This document shows positions 52,432-61,645 of a DNA stretch of 64,000 nt, piece by piece; within the stretch, counting starts at the first letter, position 1, and every line of letters begins with the position of its first letter. The notes under the pieces were generated by a model, which worked only from the letters and a program-made list of their open reading frames with translations, searched no databases and was not told the origin of the DNA. Origin of the DNA: Pelagomonas calceolata (lineage: Eukaryota; Sar; Pelagophyceae; Pelagomonadales; Pelagomonadaceae). The stretch covers positions 1,240,001 to 1,304,000 of the forward strand of contig CAKKNE010000001.1 of the NCBI GenBank assembly GCA_918797485.1, in the 5' to 3' direction. The position numbers were made by a program, and so were the translations under genes.

Positions 52432-53949
52432 CTAGGCGAGGAGCCCCGCGGCGAGCGCGGCGCCGAAGGCGAGCGTCTGCGCCGCGGCGCCGTCGCTAGC
52501 GAGGTTTCCACAGACGTTGTTCACTGTGGTATCAATGAGCATGAAGCACATGTACTCGATGTTCGTGTTTGTGCCGGTGACCTCCGTGTAACCAGACGAC
52601 CAGTACGACCAGCACGAATCCGCGGCGGCAGCGCCCTTTGAGTAGACGCAGCCGCCCGCGGTGTTGCAGTCTGCCTCGGCGGTCCCGCTCGCGGCAGTGA
52701 ACGCCGACTCGCAGGTGCCGGGACCGGCAGACGCCGGCTCCACGCACGTCGGGTTCGCTTCCCATCCGATGCCCTCGTGGATGGTCGGACCGAACATCGT
52801 GCACCACCCGCCGGGCTTGTGGTGGTACGCCTGGCAGCGCCCGGGGGCGATCGCGTTCTCGGCAGCGCAGCCGGCCTCGCACTCCGCCTGCGTCATCTCG
52901 CAGGCGGGCTGGTCCGTGCCGCCGCACTCTTTCTTGGTGCCATCCTCGTTGCAGCTCTTCGAGTACTTCTGGTTAGTGCTTACCTGGCCGCCCGACGAAT
53001 CCTGGCCGCGGCACGCGCCCGACTGGCCCTCTTGGTAAACGTTGTCGCAGTGGAGCGCGTCGCCCGGGTGCGGTGTCGCAGGAGTCTCCATTTTCGGCGC
53101 CGCCGTGTAGACGCACCCTGCGGCTGTGTCGCAGGCGGACTCCTCCTTGCCGCCGGCTTCGAAGTCGCGCTCGCAGCCGCAGTAGTGCCACTCCGAGCAG
53201 TCGTCGACGTGGGCGTTGCAGCACCACGCTTCCGAGTCGTCGCTATTGCACGGCGTCGCCGGGCAGCCCTCGATGTTCACGCAGCCGCTCACGCTCGTGT
53301 CGGTCCAGTTGGCGGCGCACTCTTTGTAACCAGCATGATTGCCAGCAGGAGATGCGTGCGAGTCGCCGTTGACGCAAGTCGCATCGTGGTCGTCAGGATC
53401 AATATCGAAGCACGTATAGTCCGCGTTGCCATTCCCCGCGGCGATGTGCGTCGTCGGGTGTGAGTCGCCCTCCCAGCCGTTGTCGGAGGTAGCGGTCCAC
53501 ACGGTGGTAGCGGATTTCGTCCAAGTGCCGCCCAGGTTCGTGCAGGCCTCCTCGACGCCCAGGCAGTACGTCCCGCTGTCCGCGCATGCAACACTGGCTA
53601 TCGAGCACGTGCCCTTCGCCTCGCACTTCTCTTGCGTGTCCAGCGCGGCGTCCGAACACGTCCCGGCGAGACCCGGTCCGTGGATGAGGCAGTACGCCGA
53701 CGCCACGTCGCTGGCGCCGGTCTGGTACGCGTAGCCGAGGCACGTGCTGATGCTGTCGCACTCGGTCTCGCACTCCGCTTGCGTAAGGCCCAGCTTGTAC
53801 TTGCTGTTGACCTTATCGCTACTCCCGCCGTTGCCACGGCACGCGCCGGCCTCGGCAATCGCTGTGTACTTGTCCGTGTTAATCGGGTCGGCCGCCGCTG
53901 CCGTGCCGGCCGCGAGCGCGAGGACGACGAGGGCAGCTTTGCTGGCCAT
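52432..53949 (-). CDS. Cys-rich secreted protein with two PAN-like modules and GPI-type tail
   Basis: A 505-aa protein. A signal peptide (ASKAALVVLALAAGTAAA) starts it and a hydrophobic tail (AQTLAFGAALAAGLLA) ends it, suggesting a GPI anchor. Two related modules flank the centre: GACRGNGG with LTQAECETECDS and YCLIHGPG, and GACRGQDS with MTQAECEAGCAA and WCTMFGPT. These resemble PAN/apple domains, which bind proteins or carbohydrates. The middle is rich in Cys-x-Cys spacing (WCCNAHVDDCSEWHYCGC). The ATG at 53949 begins the signal peptide. It may be a cell-surface or cell-wall protein. Confidence 0.72.
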   Translation of the reverse strand: MASKAALVVLALAAGTAAAADPINTDKYTAIAEAGACRGNGGSSDKVNSKYKLGLTQAECETECDSISTCLGYAYQTGASDVASAYCLIHGPGLAGTCSDAALDTQEKCEAKGTCSIASVACADSGTYCLGVEEACTNLGGTWTKSATTVWTATSDNGWEGDSHPTTHIAAGNGNADYTCFDIDPDDHDATCVNGDSHASPAGNHAGYKECAANWTDTSVSGCVNIEGCPATPCNSDDSEAWCCNAHVDDCSEWHYCGCERDFEAGGKEESACDTAAGCVYTAAPKMETPATPHPGDALHCDNVYQEGQSGACRGQDSSGGQVSTNQKYSKSCNEDGTKKECGGTDQPACEMTQAECEAGCAAENAIAPGRCQAYHHKPGGWCTMFGPTIHEGIGWEANPTCVEPASAGPGTCESAFTAASGTAEADCNTAGGCVYSKGAAAADSCWSYWSSGYTEVTGTNTNIEYMCFMLIDTTVNNVCGNLASDGAAAQTLAFGAALAAGLLA

Positions 53950-54456
53950 ATTTCTCTTGTTGGGGCAGCTCTTTTGGTAAATTGGGCAGCTGTTTTGGCT
54001 AGAAACAGCCGGATCGCGCATATCGGCTCCGAATTTGGCCCCCCACGTGCAGAGCTGAAGTTGATGGAATCGCGAGGACGGCTGGAGACCTGCTATTTGT
54101 ACCTCCTATTTGTAACTTTTCCCTCAGAGGCACTAGCTGGAGGGGCATTAGATATAAATATATTTATATCTATTATATTATACATATCTATTGACTCTAA
54201 GAGACGGGCGTCTATCCTGCACGTGCATGAAGTCGGAGGCCACCAGTAAATGCGCGCTTGAGTATACTGCACTGAGCAAAACAAATATATTTCAATTGCA
54301 TTTTGAAAAATAGGGTATTACGACCTTGCTCGAGCATCGAGATGCTCGTATTATAGGCCAAAACCCGAGTAACAGCTACTACAGCTCGTATTATAGGCAG
54401 CCCCCCGTCGCTTCCTGCTGTCCTACTCACCACGGGGCAGCCGCAACGCTCGTGCG
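53950..54456. other. 507-bp AT-richer intergenic region
   Basis: Between divergent surface-protein genes. Contains a 24-bp perfect palindrome (54149-54172) in a TA-rich block. The recurrent motif is absent and no gene is convincing. Confidence 0.5.
54149..54172. repeat. 24-bp perfect TA-rich palindrome
   Basis: A self-complementary sequence of only A, T and two G/C pairs, in a TA-rich stretch (about 54145-54190). It could extrude as a cruciform or be the remains of an element end. Confidence 0.85.
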
Positions 54457-55641
54457 ATGGCTCGCTGCGTCGCCACGCTCCTTAGCTGCTGCTTCGCCGC
54501 CGCCGCCGCGACACAAGGTGTCCCATTGGAAATCGTCCTGTCTGCGGTGGTTTTCGATGGCACCGCAACCATGGATCTGAATGGCCCAGACAACGACGCC
54601 GTGCAGTGCTTACGGGCCGCCATCGTGGCCGTGCTCCGAGAGGAATACAGTTCTGCGTTCGTCTCCGGTGTCACCGCGACATCCTACGTGGCGGACGGCT
54701 CCACGAACACAAAAGTGACATTTCGCGTTGCCGACAAGGGCATCAACGCGGAGTACGTTCGGGACGACCTCCTGTCCGCCGTGGTGGAACCATCCAACTC
54801 GGACTCGAAGCTGATGCTGTCGCTGGGCGACTGCTGGCCCTACGACAAGGTCGACGCGGAGGCGGCGAGTCACGTCCTACAGACCGAGACGTACCGCCGC
54901 GCCGGCTTCGCCGACGTGGGCGCCGTGGTCTCGAGCGCGGTCGTCATGGACAGATTTACCGCGTCCTACTTCAACGCAGACGCGGTCTCAGTGGCGCAAT
55001 TTGGCGTCGTCGTCGCGGACGTCCTGCGCGCGGCGACGGTCCAGATCGACAACGTCGTGGCCGTGAATTTCTACGGTCTGGACGAAGGGAATGATGGTGT
55101 AGACGCCATACATTCGGGGACCGTAGCCCGAGGTTCGGTCATCCACTTCGACGTGGCCATTCACTACTGGCCTGCCGGCGCGACCGTTTTGGAGACGCCG
55201 GAGGCCATCGCCCAGGCGCTGCTCGACGCCCTGGTCGCCCCAACGCCGACAGCGTTCCAGAAAGCGCTCGATATCTACGGAACGGACCCGCAATTCTGCG
55301 ACGGCTGTGTCCTCTCTTCGGGAGTTCTGAACGTGGCCGCGTCCCAATTTTATATCGACGAAGTCACAATGGACGGGTCGCACGCGGTCACCTCGCCGCC
55401 CGTCCCCTGCACAGCGAACTGCGGCGGCCGCGACGGCGACGACGGACTGGACGAGGGCGAGGCCGCGGCCGTGGCGATCTTCGTCATCCTCGCCGTCGTC
55501 GGCGTCGCCGGCCTGATCTTCTGGCTCTACCGCAGCAACAAGCTCCGGGAGTGCTGTCCCTCCGAGGAGGTCGAGGCCAGCGCCGGTGAGCTCGAGCTCG
55601 ACAAGGTCTCCTCCTCCGCGACAAAGACGGAGATGGTGTAG
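54457..55641 (+). CDS. type I single-pass membrane protein of unknown function
   Basis: A 394-aa protein. A signal peptide (ARCVATLLSCCFAAAAATQG) leads a long extracellular part with repeated beta-alpha units (LRAAIVAVLREEYSSAFVSGV, VLRAATVQIDNVVAVNFYG), somewhat like SEA-type domains. Single membrane helix near residue 350 (AAVAIFVILAVVGVAGLIFWLY), then a Glu/Ser-rich cytosolic tail. I do not recognise the family. It faces the Cys-rich surface protein across a 507-bp spacer, so both may be surface components. The start is ATG 54457. Confidence 0.68.
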   Translation: MARCVATLLSCCFAAAAATQGVPLEIVLSAVVFDGTATMDLNGPDNDAVQCLRAAIVAVLREEYSSAFVSGVTATSYVADGSTNTKVTFRVADKGINAEYVRDDLLSAVVEPSNSDSKLMLSLGDCWPYDKVDAEAASHVLQTETYRRAGFADVGAVVSSAVVMDRFTASYFNADAVSVAQFGVVVADVLRAATVQIDNVVAVNFYGLDEGNDGVDAIHSGTVARGSVIHFDVAIHYWPAGATVLETPEAIAQALLDALVAPTPTAFQKALDIYGTDPQFCDGCVLSSGVLNVAASQFYIDEVTMDGSHAVTSPPVPCTANCGGRDGDDGLDEGEAAAVAIFVILAVVGVAGLIFWLYRSNKLRECCPSEEVEASAGELELDKVSSSATKTEMV

Positions 55642-55711
55642 TCGCGGGCTTGTGGGATTTTCCAAGCCCACATACATCCTTGTAAAATGTTGTCCGACGC
55701 CAAGTCATCTA

Positions 55712-56203
55712 CTAGTACGGTATGGGGACTTGTTCCTCGGAGTGTGGAACTTGGCGACATATACCAAGACGAGGTGCTCGACCATCATACGAAGAATCGT
55801 ATGGAATTAACGCAAAATCATTTTGATTAATTGACTTATAAGACTCTTTCATTTTCTCAGAAAACTCATCACATGTCTCATGAATGTCCGAACAACCTCG
55901 CGTACAACAAAATGTCCAAGAAAATGCTTTTAATTTTGCAACGTAGACAAACATGTGGGGGTACTCTTTGGATATCTTCGCTATTCCACGTTGACCATCT
56001 AGATAACAACAGTCGATGTCGTCGGGAAGATTCTGCAAAGTTTCTTCGTCGTTAACGTTACCGTATACTAACTTCGGTTTAGGAGTCAAATCCGGCGCGT
56101 TCCATTTAATATGTTCTCGGAGGCTAAAAAACCCGTTATGAATGCCTCGGGAGGCGCGGTCTCGACGCGGCAGGATAAAATAGGAACCGGACCTAGTTAG
56201 CAT
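55712..56203 (-). CDS. orphan ORF of low GC content
   Basis: 163 codons with base use unlike its neighbours: many A/T third positions and residues such as Lys, Asn, Ile and Tyr (SINQNDFALIPYDSSYD). The reading frame is complete. I do not recognise the protein, and it has no signal peptide or membrane segment. Its start overlaps the last bases of the truncated CDP-DAG synthase frame. The composition suggests recent transfer, for example from a virus or mobile element, or a decayed gene. Confidence 0.4.
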   Translation of the reverse strand: MLTRSGSYFILPRRDRASRGIHNGFFSLREHIKWNAPDLTPKPKLVYGNVNDEETLQNLPDDIDCCYLDGQRGIAKISKEYPHMFVYVAKLKAFSWTFCCTRGCSDIHETCDEFSEKMKESYKSINQNDFALIPYDSSYDGRAPRLGICRQVPHSEEQVPIPY

Positions 56204-56598
56204 ATCGCCCCCGCCAATAACCTCCTGTCGCCCTCGGGGAGCCGCGCGGCCGCCGCCGCGAGCGCGCGCCAGCCCTCGGGCTCGGCGATGAACGTCTTGT
56301 GGTAGACGTAGACGAAGAGCGCCATGATGAACTCGCAGTCCACGCGATCCGTGACGCCGCCGTGGCCCGGGATCAAAGAGTCGAAGTCCTTCACCTCGTA
56401 CGCGCGCTTGATCGCCGAGGCCAGGAAGCCGCCGAACGGCGCGACGACCGACGCGAAGAGCCCGAAGACCACGGCGTGGAGCTGGATCGGGCTCACATCA
56501 TGTAAAGTGATGAAACCGAGCTTCATCTCGCGCTGCGTCCGGAAGACGGCCGCCGGCTCGCACGCGAGCGGCTCGTGGAAGCTAACGGTACGGGGCAT
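56197..56598 (-). pseudogene. truncated CDP-diacylglycerol synthase (C-terminal third only)
   Basis: 133 codons. The frame reads LHAVVFGLFASVVAPFGGFL, then SAIKRAYEVKDFDSLIPGHGG and VTDRVDCEFIMALFVYVYHK. This is the signature S-x(3)-KR-x(3)-KD-F-x(4)-PGHGG-x(2)-DR-x-D of CDP-DAG synthases, which make CDP-diacylglycerol for phospholipids. Family members have 300-450 aa; here about 120 conserved residues remain and the membrane helices before them are absent upstream on this strand. It is therefore a gene fragment, or a last exon whose others lie elsewhere. The start ATG at 56598 is only 64 bp from a divergent gene. Confidence 0.7.
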
Positions 56599-56662
56599 TT
56601 TGAGCCATCTCCAGAGTTCGGCGGCGTGTCTCCAACCTGGTTCTGTTCCTCAGGTCCCCAGC

Positions 56663-56956
56663 ATGAATCGTTTCCTCGTCGCCCTCGCGTTCGCCGCGGC
56701 CGTCCCGTCCGTCAGCGGCTTCGGCGGCTACTCGGGATGTGATGGTTACTACGACGGCACGTTTTGTCCCGCCCCTGACGGTACATGGCCTCAGTTTGGG
56801 GTTGACGGTCTTTTCGGCCCCTGTCATTACTACTTCGAATGTGTTGGTGGAGAGGTTACAACGTGGTATGGGGGATGCCCGGAGGAAAAACCGTTTTTCG
56901 ATCCCGACACTTTAGAATGTGTCGAATATACTGGCCAAGAATGTCCATGTCCTTGA
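56663..56956 (+). CDS. small secreted chitin-binding (CBM14/peritrophin-A-like) protein
   Basis: A 97-aa protein. A signal peptide (NRFLVALAFAAAVPSVSG) is followed by one CBM14-like domain: C-DGYYDGTFCPAPDG, then CHYYFECVGGE, CPEEKPFFDPDTLEC and CPCP at the end. The spacing of six cysteines and aromatic residues fits the family that binds chitin. It consists of this domain alone. Single-domain CBM14 proteins are common in animals, so presence in an alga suggests transfer or a wall role; both are inference. Confidence 0.75.
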   Translation: MNRFLVALAFAAAVPSVSGFGGYSGCDGYYDGTFCPAPDGTWPQFGVDGLFGPCHYYFECVGGEVTTWYGGCPEEKPFFDPDTLECVEYTGQECPCP

Positions 56957-57124
56957 GATGTGTCGGGCCGGCCACGCAAAAAGACGGGCAGCGCGTCGTC
57001 GACATCTGCCACTGCTACTTACCCCTTCCCCTCTGCTGCATATAACGATCTCGTTGTCCTGAACCTTAGACACGAAAGCTTAAGAGAGAGGGGAAAGACC
57101 CAACACGGGTCGAGAGGAACACAC

Positions 57125-58900
57125 CTAGTTCGCCACCAGACACTTGGCGAGCGGCTTGTACTGGACCGTGCCGAAGCCCGTCGCCGCGTCCCAGCCTTTG
57201 GCGGCGGGGAAGCCGCCCACGATGCCGCCCGACGTTTTTCCAGTGGTCACGTCGTTGAAGACGCCCTCGCCGCACTTGTAGAGCGCGGGGTTCAGCCATC
57301 CTAATGGAGACTTGCCCGCTGATAAGCGGCGGTCGTTGATCTGTGCAATAATACCGGCGACGACGGGCGACGCCGCACTCGTCCCTCCGACGGACGCGAA
57401 GCGCTTGCCGCCCTCCAACGCGACCAGGTAGGCGTTCACCACTCCAGCTAAAGCTGATAAATCAGGATAGGCGCGCGACGACGCGTTGTAGACGTGGGGG
57501 AACTTCGGGAGAGAGCCCTTCGCCTCCGCGAGGTACTTCTCGACGTACGAATCCTGCCACTTCGGACGCGTAAAGTCGTTCGAGAAGCCGCTGCCGCCGT
57601 CGGGCCACGTCGTCTCCTCGCCGATCGTGCCCTTCTCCTTGAAATCGGTACCTCCCACAGCGGTAACATAAGGGCTTCCGGCCGGGAAATCCGGGTGGTA
57701 TTTGGTACCAACACCTTCGCGGCCCCAGACGCCTTGATCTCCTGCAGCAAACAAGATGGTGACTCCTGTCGCCGACAGCTTGGCAAAAGCAGTATTGACG
57801 GAGTCCATGTACGCTCGACCCGTCTGCTGCGCCTCGTCGTTGCCGTAGGAGACGGAGTGGACCGGCGGCACGCCATCTTTCGAAAGTAACTGGTTCGCCC
57901 AGCTCAGCAAAGAGTAGTCCGTGGCGTAGTACACTTTTAGAGGTATGGCGCCCGCGACCGCGCCGGCGTACTCGATATCTAACAGAGATTCCACACAGCC
58001 CTGGAAGCCGCCAGAGCAGGCCTTGGGGTCGTTGCCCCCTTCTACTTTGCTGACAGTGACGTTCGTCTGGAGCTTGCACGCCTTCGTGAAGGCTTCGAGA
58101 TCAGGGTCGTCGTAGTACTGCCTTTGGAACTCGGCCAGACCCAGCGAGTTGCCCTTGGCGTGCGAGAGTTTCGGGAACTCGAAGCCGTAGCGCTCGGCCA
58201 GCACGTGGGGGTTCACGAAACCGGAGTACGATGAACCGCACTTCGTCCAGGCCGAGTCGTCGTCGACCGCCTCCGTAGGATGGGCCTCCTGTACTAAAGC
58301 AGCGGGCTTCAGGCGCGGGAATCTTACTAAGTCGCCGACCACCGACACGTGCTTCGCGACTTCCGTGGGTAGCGAGTACGCCTTGACCGCACGAATGACT
58401 TGCGCGTTGCGCTCCGTGTGGCCGTGGTGGTGTAATACGGTAGCGAGGTGCTCCTCCACACTCTTGGCCGGGACGGTCGTCGAGACGACGGACTCGAACT
58501 TGTCGACTGCCGGTACGCCGCCCATGCTCTCGACGAAGTTTTTGACGGCCTCGAGGGCATCCGCCGAGGGCTTGAGGCGCGCCTTCACGCCCTCCACATC
58601 TAACCACTTCCCGTAGTTGGGCGAGGCCGGGTCGCTGCGGTCCGTCAGGTCGGCGTGGAACTTGGCGAACTGGTAGGGACAGTGCTTGAGGAAGAAGGTG
58701 AGAGTAACAGGCTCGTCGCCCTTCACGCGTTCGCCGCGGGCCCAGCGCGGCGCCTCGAAGACGGTCACGTCTTGCTCCATGATGGTGCGCGGGGCCTCTT
58801 TGGCCTCCACGGGGGTGCGCGGGGCCTTTTTGGCCTCCAGGGAGACGGCGGTCGCCGCGCTTGCCCCGAGGACGAAGATGAGGGCGCTCCGGAAGAACAT
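57125..58900 (-). CDS. sedolisin (S53) peptidase, tripeptidyl-peptidase I-like
   Basis: A 591-aa secreted acid peptidase. A signal peptide (FFRSALIFVLGASAATA) is followed by a duplicated EAKKAPRTPV/EAKEAPRT patch, the propeptide (about 45-205) and the catalytic domain. The catalytic residues are visible: Glu and Asp in VESLLDIEYAG, oxyanion Asp in FAAGDQG and Ser in GGTSAASP. The late calcium-site region includes FNDVTTGKT and GWDAATGFGT. S53 enzymes cleave tripeptides or act as endopeptidases in lysosome-like vacuoles or outside the cell. The length fits TPP1 (563 aa). Confidence 0.92.
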   Translation of the reverse strand: MFFRSALIFVLGASAATAVSLEAKKAPRTPVEAKEAPRTIMEQDVTVFEAPRWARGERVKGDEPVTLTFFLKHCPYQFAKFHADLTDRSDPASPNYGKWLDVEGVKARLKPSADALEAVKNFVESMGGVPAVDKFESVVSTTVPAKSVEEHLATVLHHHGHTERNAQVIRAVKAYSLPTEVAKHVSVVGDLVRFPRLKPAALVQEAHPTEAVDDDSAWTKCGSSYSGFVNPHVLAERYGFEFPKLSHAKGNSLGLAEFQRQYYDDPDLEAFTKACKLQTNVTVSKVEGGNDPKACSGGFQGCVESLLDIEYAGAVAGAIPLKVYYATDYSLLSWANQLLSKDGVPPVHSVSYGNDEAQQTGRAYMDSVNTAFAKLSATGVTILFAAGDQGVWGREGVGTKYHPDFPAGSPYVTAVGGTDFKEKGTIGEETTWPDGGSGFSNDFTRPKWQDSYVEKYLAEAKGSLPKFPHVYNASSRAYPDLSALAGVVNAYLVALEGGKRFASVGGTSAASPVVAGIIAQINDRRLSAGKSPLGWLNPALYKCGEGVFNDVTTGKTSGGIVGGFPAAKGWDAATGFGTVQYKPLAKCLVAN

Positions 58901-59052
58901 GCTGTGAGAGCTTGAAGTGGCGAGTGAAGACCGTAGAGCTGCAGCGCGGCTGCGGCGGCGTAAAAAGGGAGGTCTTGCTCTTACCTGGGAGTCCGCGCGG
59001 TGCTTCTAACACAGCGTTTAGCGTCCAGGTCAAAGCCGTGACTATTTTGCTT

Positions 59053-59076
59053 GCTAGTGTGTTACATTACGCTAGC
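59053..59076 (+). promoter_or_regulatory. recurrent GCTAGTGTGTTACA...CGCTAGC motif
   Basis: GCTAGTGTGTTACA, spacer TTA, then CGCTAGC. It lies between the divergent sedolisin and TIM-barrel genes, 152 bp and 119 bp from their starts. Confidence 0.77.
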
Positions 59077-59195
59077 TCTTCGCTGCCAAAACGCCGGTAG
59101 TCCCGTGGTCTAGCATCATTGCTGCGCTGCACCTGGTCAAAAGCAAAGCCACAACACATATCTTGCGGGCTGTAGCTCACACAAGCCAAGCATCG

Positions 59196-59999
59196 ATGGC
59201 TTTACGAGTCTTCGCCTCCGCCTGGGGCAACGCGACGCACTGGGGAAGCCTGCGGCGGCTCATGGACGGCCTGCAGTTCAAAGGCTTCGCGGGGCTGGAG
59301 GCGTCGCTCAGCGACTTAGGGGATGACGCCGACGCGCGCGCGGCGACGGCGCAGCAGGCGCGGGACCGAGGTTTAGAGTTGATCGTGGGCCTCTACAGCC
59401 ACTGGACCGACTACGAAGGCACGTGGGCGGCGGCGGACCCGGCGGAGCACCTCGACCAATTGCGGAGGCAGGTCGACGCCTGCGCCGCGCTGGAACCAAT
59501 GCATATAAACGTCCATGCCGGCTGTGACTCGTGGCCCGAGGACGTCTCGACGCGATTCTTCGAGGACGCGCAATCTATAGTCCCGGCAAACGCCTCCTTT
59601 GAGACGCATCGGGGGCGCCCGCTGGGCCACGCGTTCCAGTGCGAGCGGATCCTGGACGCCGTGCCCGGCCTGCGCCTCACGGCGGACCCGTCGCACTGGC
59701 ACGTCGTCCACGAGCGCTTCCTCGACATGGACGCCGTCGCGGGACGCGTCGACCACGTCCATGCCCGCGTCGGCAACGAGGAGCGGCCGCAGCTCGCGGC
59801 GCCGTTCGACGACGCCGCCGCCGACTGGCACGTCGCGTTCTGGCGGAAATGCTGGGACGCGGGCGCGCGCACGGCGTGCGTCGAATACGGCCCCGCGCCC
59901 TATCAGCTGACCGGTGACTTCCGGGACCTCTGGCTCCAGAACTGCGCCGCGAAGGACCATATCGAGGAGGCGTTCGCCGCGTGGGAGAGGGGGTCGTAG
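59196..59999 (+). CDS. sugar-phosphate isomerase/epimerase-like TIM-barrel protein
   Basis: A 267-aa protein of the xylose-isomerase-like/AP-endonuclease-2 TIM-barrel superfamily. Likely metal ligands are spread as expected: Glu in FAGLEASL, His in INVHAG, Glu in ASFETHRG, Asp/His in LTADPSHWHVV, His in VDHVHARVG and Glu in CVEYGP. The length fits the family (260-290 aa). Such enzymes isomerise or epimerise sugars and sugar acids. The substrate cannot be told. The ATG at 59196 starts the first beta strand (LRVFASAWG). Confidence 0.75.
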   Translation: MALRVFASAWGNATHWGSLRRLMDGLQFKGFAGLEASLSDLGDDADARAATAQQARDRGLELIVGLYSHWTDYEGTWAAADPAEHLDQLRRQVDACAALEPMHINVHAGCDSWPEDVSTRFFEDAQSIVPANASFETHRGRPLGHAFQCERILDAVPGLRLTADPSHWHVVHERFLDMDAVAGRVDHVHARVGNEERPQLAAPFDDAAADWHVAFWRKCWDAGARTACVEYGPAPYQLTGDFRDLWLQNCAAKDHIEEAFAAWERGS

Positions 60000-60019
60000 T
60001 TTTGTAATTGTGACAAAAA

Positions 60020-61474
60020 TTACCAGAGCAACAACATCCTCCCTTCGCGCGACGGCGGGGCCGTCGGGTCCCTCAAAATACGCGGGACGGGCCCGTAGAG
60101 CGCCGCCAGGCAGGCTTGCGCCTCGGCGTTTCCGCTTCGCGCGAAGAAGCCGGCCGCGGCCGAGGGGTCCGGCACGAGCCCCGGCGCGCCCAGGAACAAG
60201 CGCCCGAGGGCGCAGTACGCCACCGCCGCGCCACCGTTCGCCACGGCGCGCCGCAGAAGCTTCAGCGCCTCGCGCGAGGACGACGCCGTCTTCGCCAGGT
60301 CCACGCACGCGGCCGCGTGGCCCGACGCCGCGGCCATGGCGAGGTATCTGTCTGATTCGCCGGCGAGGTACAGAGAGTACGCACTCGACGCGTCGCCCGC
60401 GGAAGCACCTTTCTTGAGCCAGCGCGTCGCGGCGGCCCGATCCTCGCGGACGCCCTCGCCTCTCATCAGACACCGCGCGTAGTAGCGGCAGGCGTTGCCC
60501 TTGCCTCTTTGAGCCGCCTCGCGCCAGCACGCCGCGGCACCCGCGAGGTCGCCGGAGTTGTACCTTAACACGCCCACGTTTAGCATAGCGTCGGCCGAGC
60601 CAGCCGTGGCTGCGCGCTCGTGGCCGTCGGCGGCGCGTTGCGCGAGCTCCGCGGCCTTCAGCTCGAGGGCCTCGGCCGCCGCGAAGCCACCGCGGCCTCG
60701 TTCCGCGCGGGCCGCCTCCGCCGTGCGTGCCGCCTCGCTGGCGTCCCGGCTGGCCACGTTGTAGAGCGCGTCGGCCTCGCCGCGGTCCGCCGCCTCCTTG
60801 TGCCACGGCGGGATCGTCGACGTTCGTCTACGTCGAAAACGGTGCGCACGCGGCGTGAACCACAATACCAGAGAGTAGCGCGCCCCGCTGAACACGCGGA
60901 CGCCGTGGCGCAGGTCGTGGCCGTGGCAGAACGCGTCTCCCACGTCCAGTGACGCGTAGCGCGCCGAGGCCGCGTCGGAGGTGGGTTGCGCGTAATAGCC
61001 GCCGACGTAGTCGTCCGGGGCGCAGAGCGAGACGACGACGGTGGCAGTGGCGTGCGCGTCGAAGTGCGCGGGGTGCTCCCGTCGTTCCGTCGGCAGATAA
61101 CGCCGTATCAGTGCTTGCGAGAGCTCCAGACTGGAGCAGTCGAAGCGCTTCCGCAGGTACGGCAGCAGTCTTTCCGTCACGACCGGCTCGAGCACGCGGC
61201 AGACGGACGTCGCGACGGGCTGGCCGCCGTCGAACACGGCACACTCGAACGTCGGCAGGCGGTCGACGGTGTCCGGGTCGCGCGCGAACTGCGCGGTCGG
61301 GTCGCTTTCTGCTAACCGTCGCACGAGCGTCGCCTGGTCCCGGGAGAGCAGGCGCGGTAGGAGGTAGGCGCGCTTCGGCAGGCGCGCGCGCCGCTCATGC
61401 ATGCCGTCCACACATGCCGGCGCGTCGAAGGCGATGCGCGGCAGCGACTCGGTTTTTGCTGGACTGCTGGACAT
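60020..61474 (-). CDS. 2OG-Fe(II) oxygenase fused to Sel1-like repeats
   Basis: A 484-aa protein. Residues about 50-215 form a prolyl-hydroxylase-type dioxygenase: HxD in AHFDAHATAT, distal His in GHDLRHGVRV, and the 2OG-binding Arg in SGARYSLVLWF. Residues about 230-460 are Sel1-like TPRs (AADRGEADALYNVAS, HERAATAGSADAMLNVGVLRYN, AAATRWLKKGASAGDASSAY). Sel1 repeats bind proteins, so the enzyme may modify a bound partner. The start is ATG 61474. I do not know this fusion as a named family. A stand-alone secreted relative is at 7956-8795. Confidence 0.8.
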   Translation of the reverse strand: MSSSPAKTESLPRIAFDAPACVDGMHERRARLPKRAYLLPRLLSRDQATLVRRLAESDPTAQFARDPDTVDRLPTFECAVFDGGQPVATSVCRVLEPVVTERLLPYLRKRFDCSSLELSQALIRRYLPTERREHPAHFDAHATATVVVSLCAPDDYVGGYYAQPTSDAASARYASLDVGDAFCHGHDLRHGVRVFSGARYSLVLWFTPRAHRFRRRRTSTIPPWHKEAADRGEADALYNVASRDASEAARTAEAARAERGRGGFAAAEALELKAAELAQRAADGHERAATAGSADAMLNVGVLRYNSGDLAGAAACWREAAQRGKGNACRYYARCLMRGEGVREDRAAATRWLKKGASAGDASSAYSLYLAGESDRYLAMAAASGHAAACVDLAKTASSSREALKLLRRAVANGGAAVAYCALGRLFLGAPGLVPDPSAAAGFFARSGNAEAQACLAALYGPVPRILRDPTAPPSREGRMLLLW

Positions 61475-61645
61475 CCTCCTGGTGCTCCCGGCAGTAAGCA
61501 GTAAGGCGTCTCTGTCCCCACTGCAAAACCAGTGCAATTCGTTTGGCACGCGTTTAGCTACAAACTTCTGGAACGCAGCAGTAATGGGGCTGCCTCTGCG
61601 GTCTAATACCTTGGAGCTCGAACGATCGCGAGAGGCTGCCTGCTT

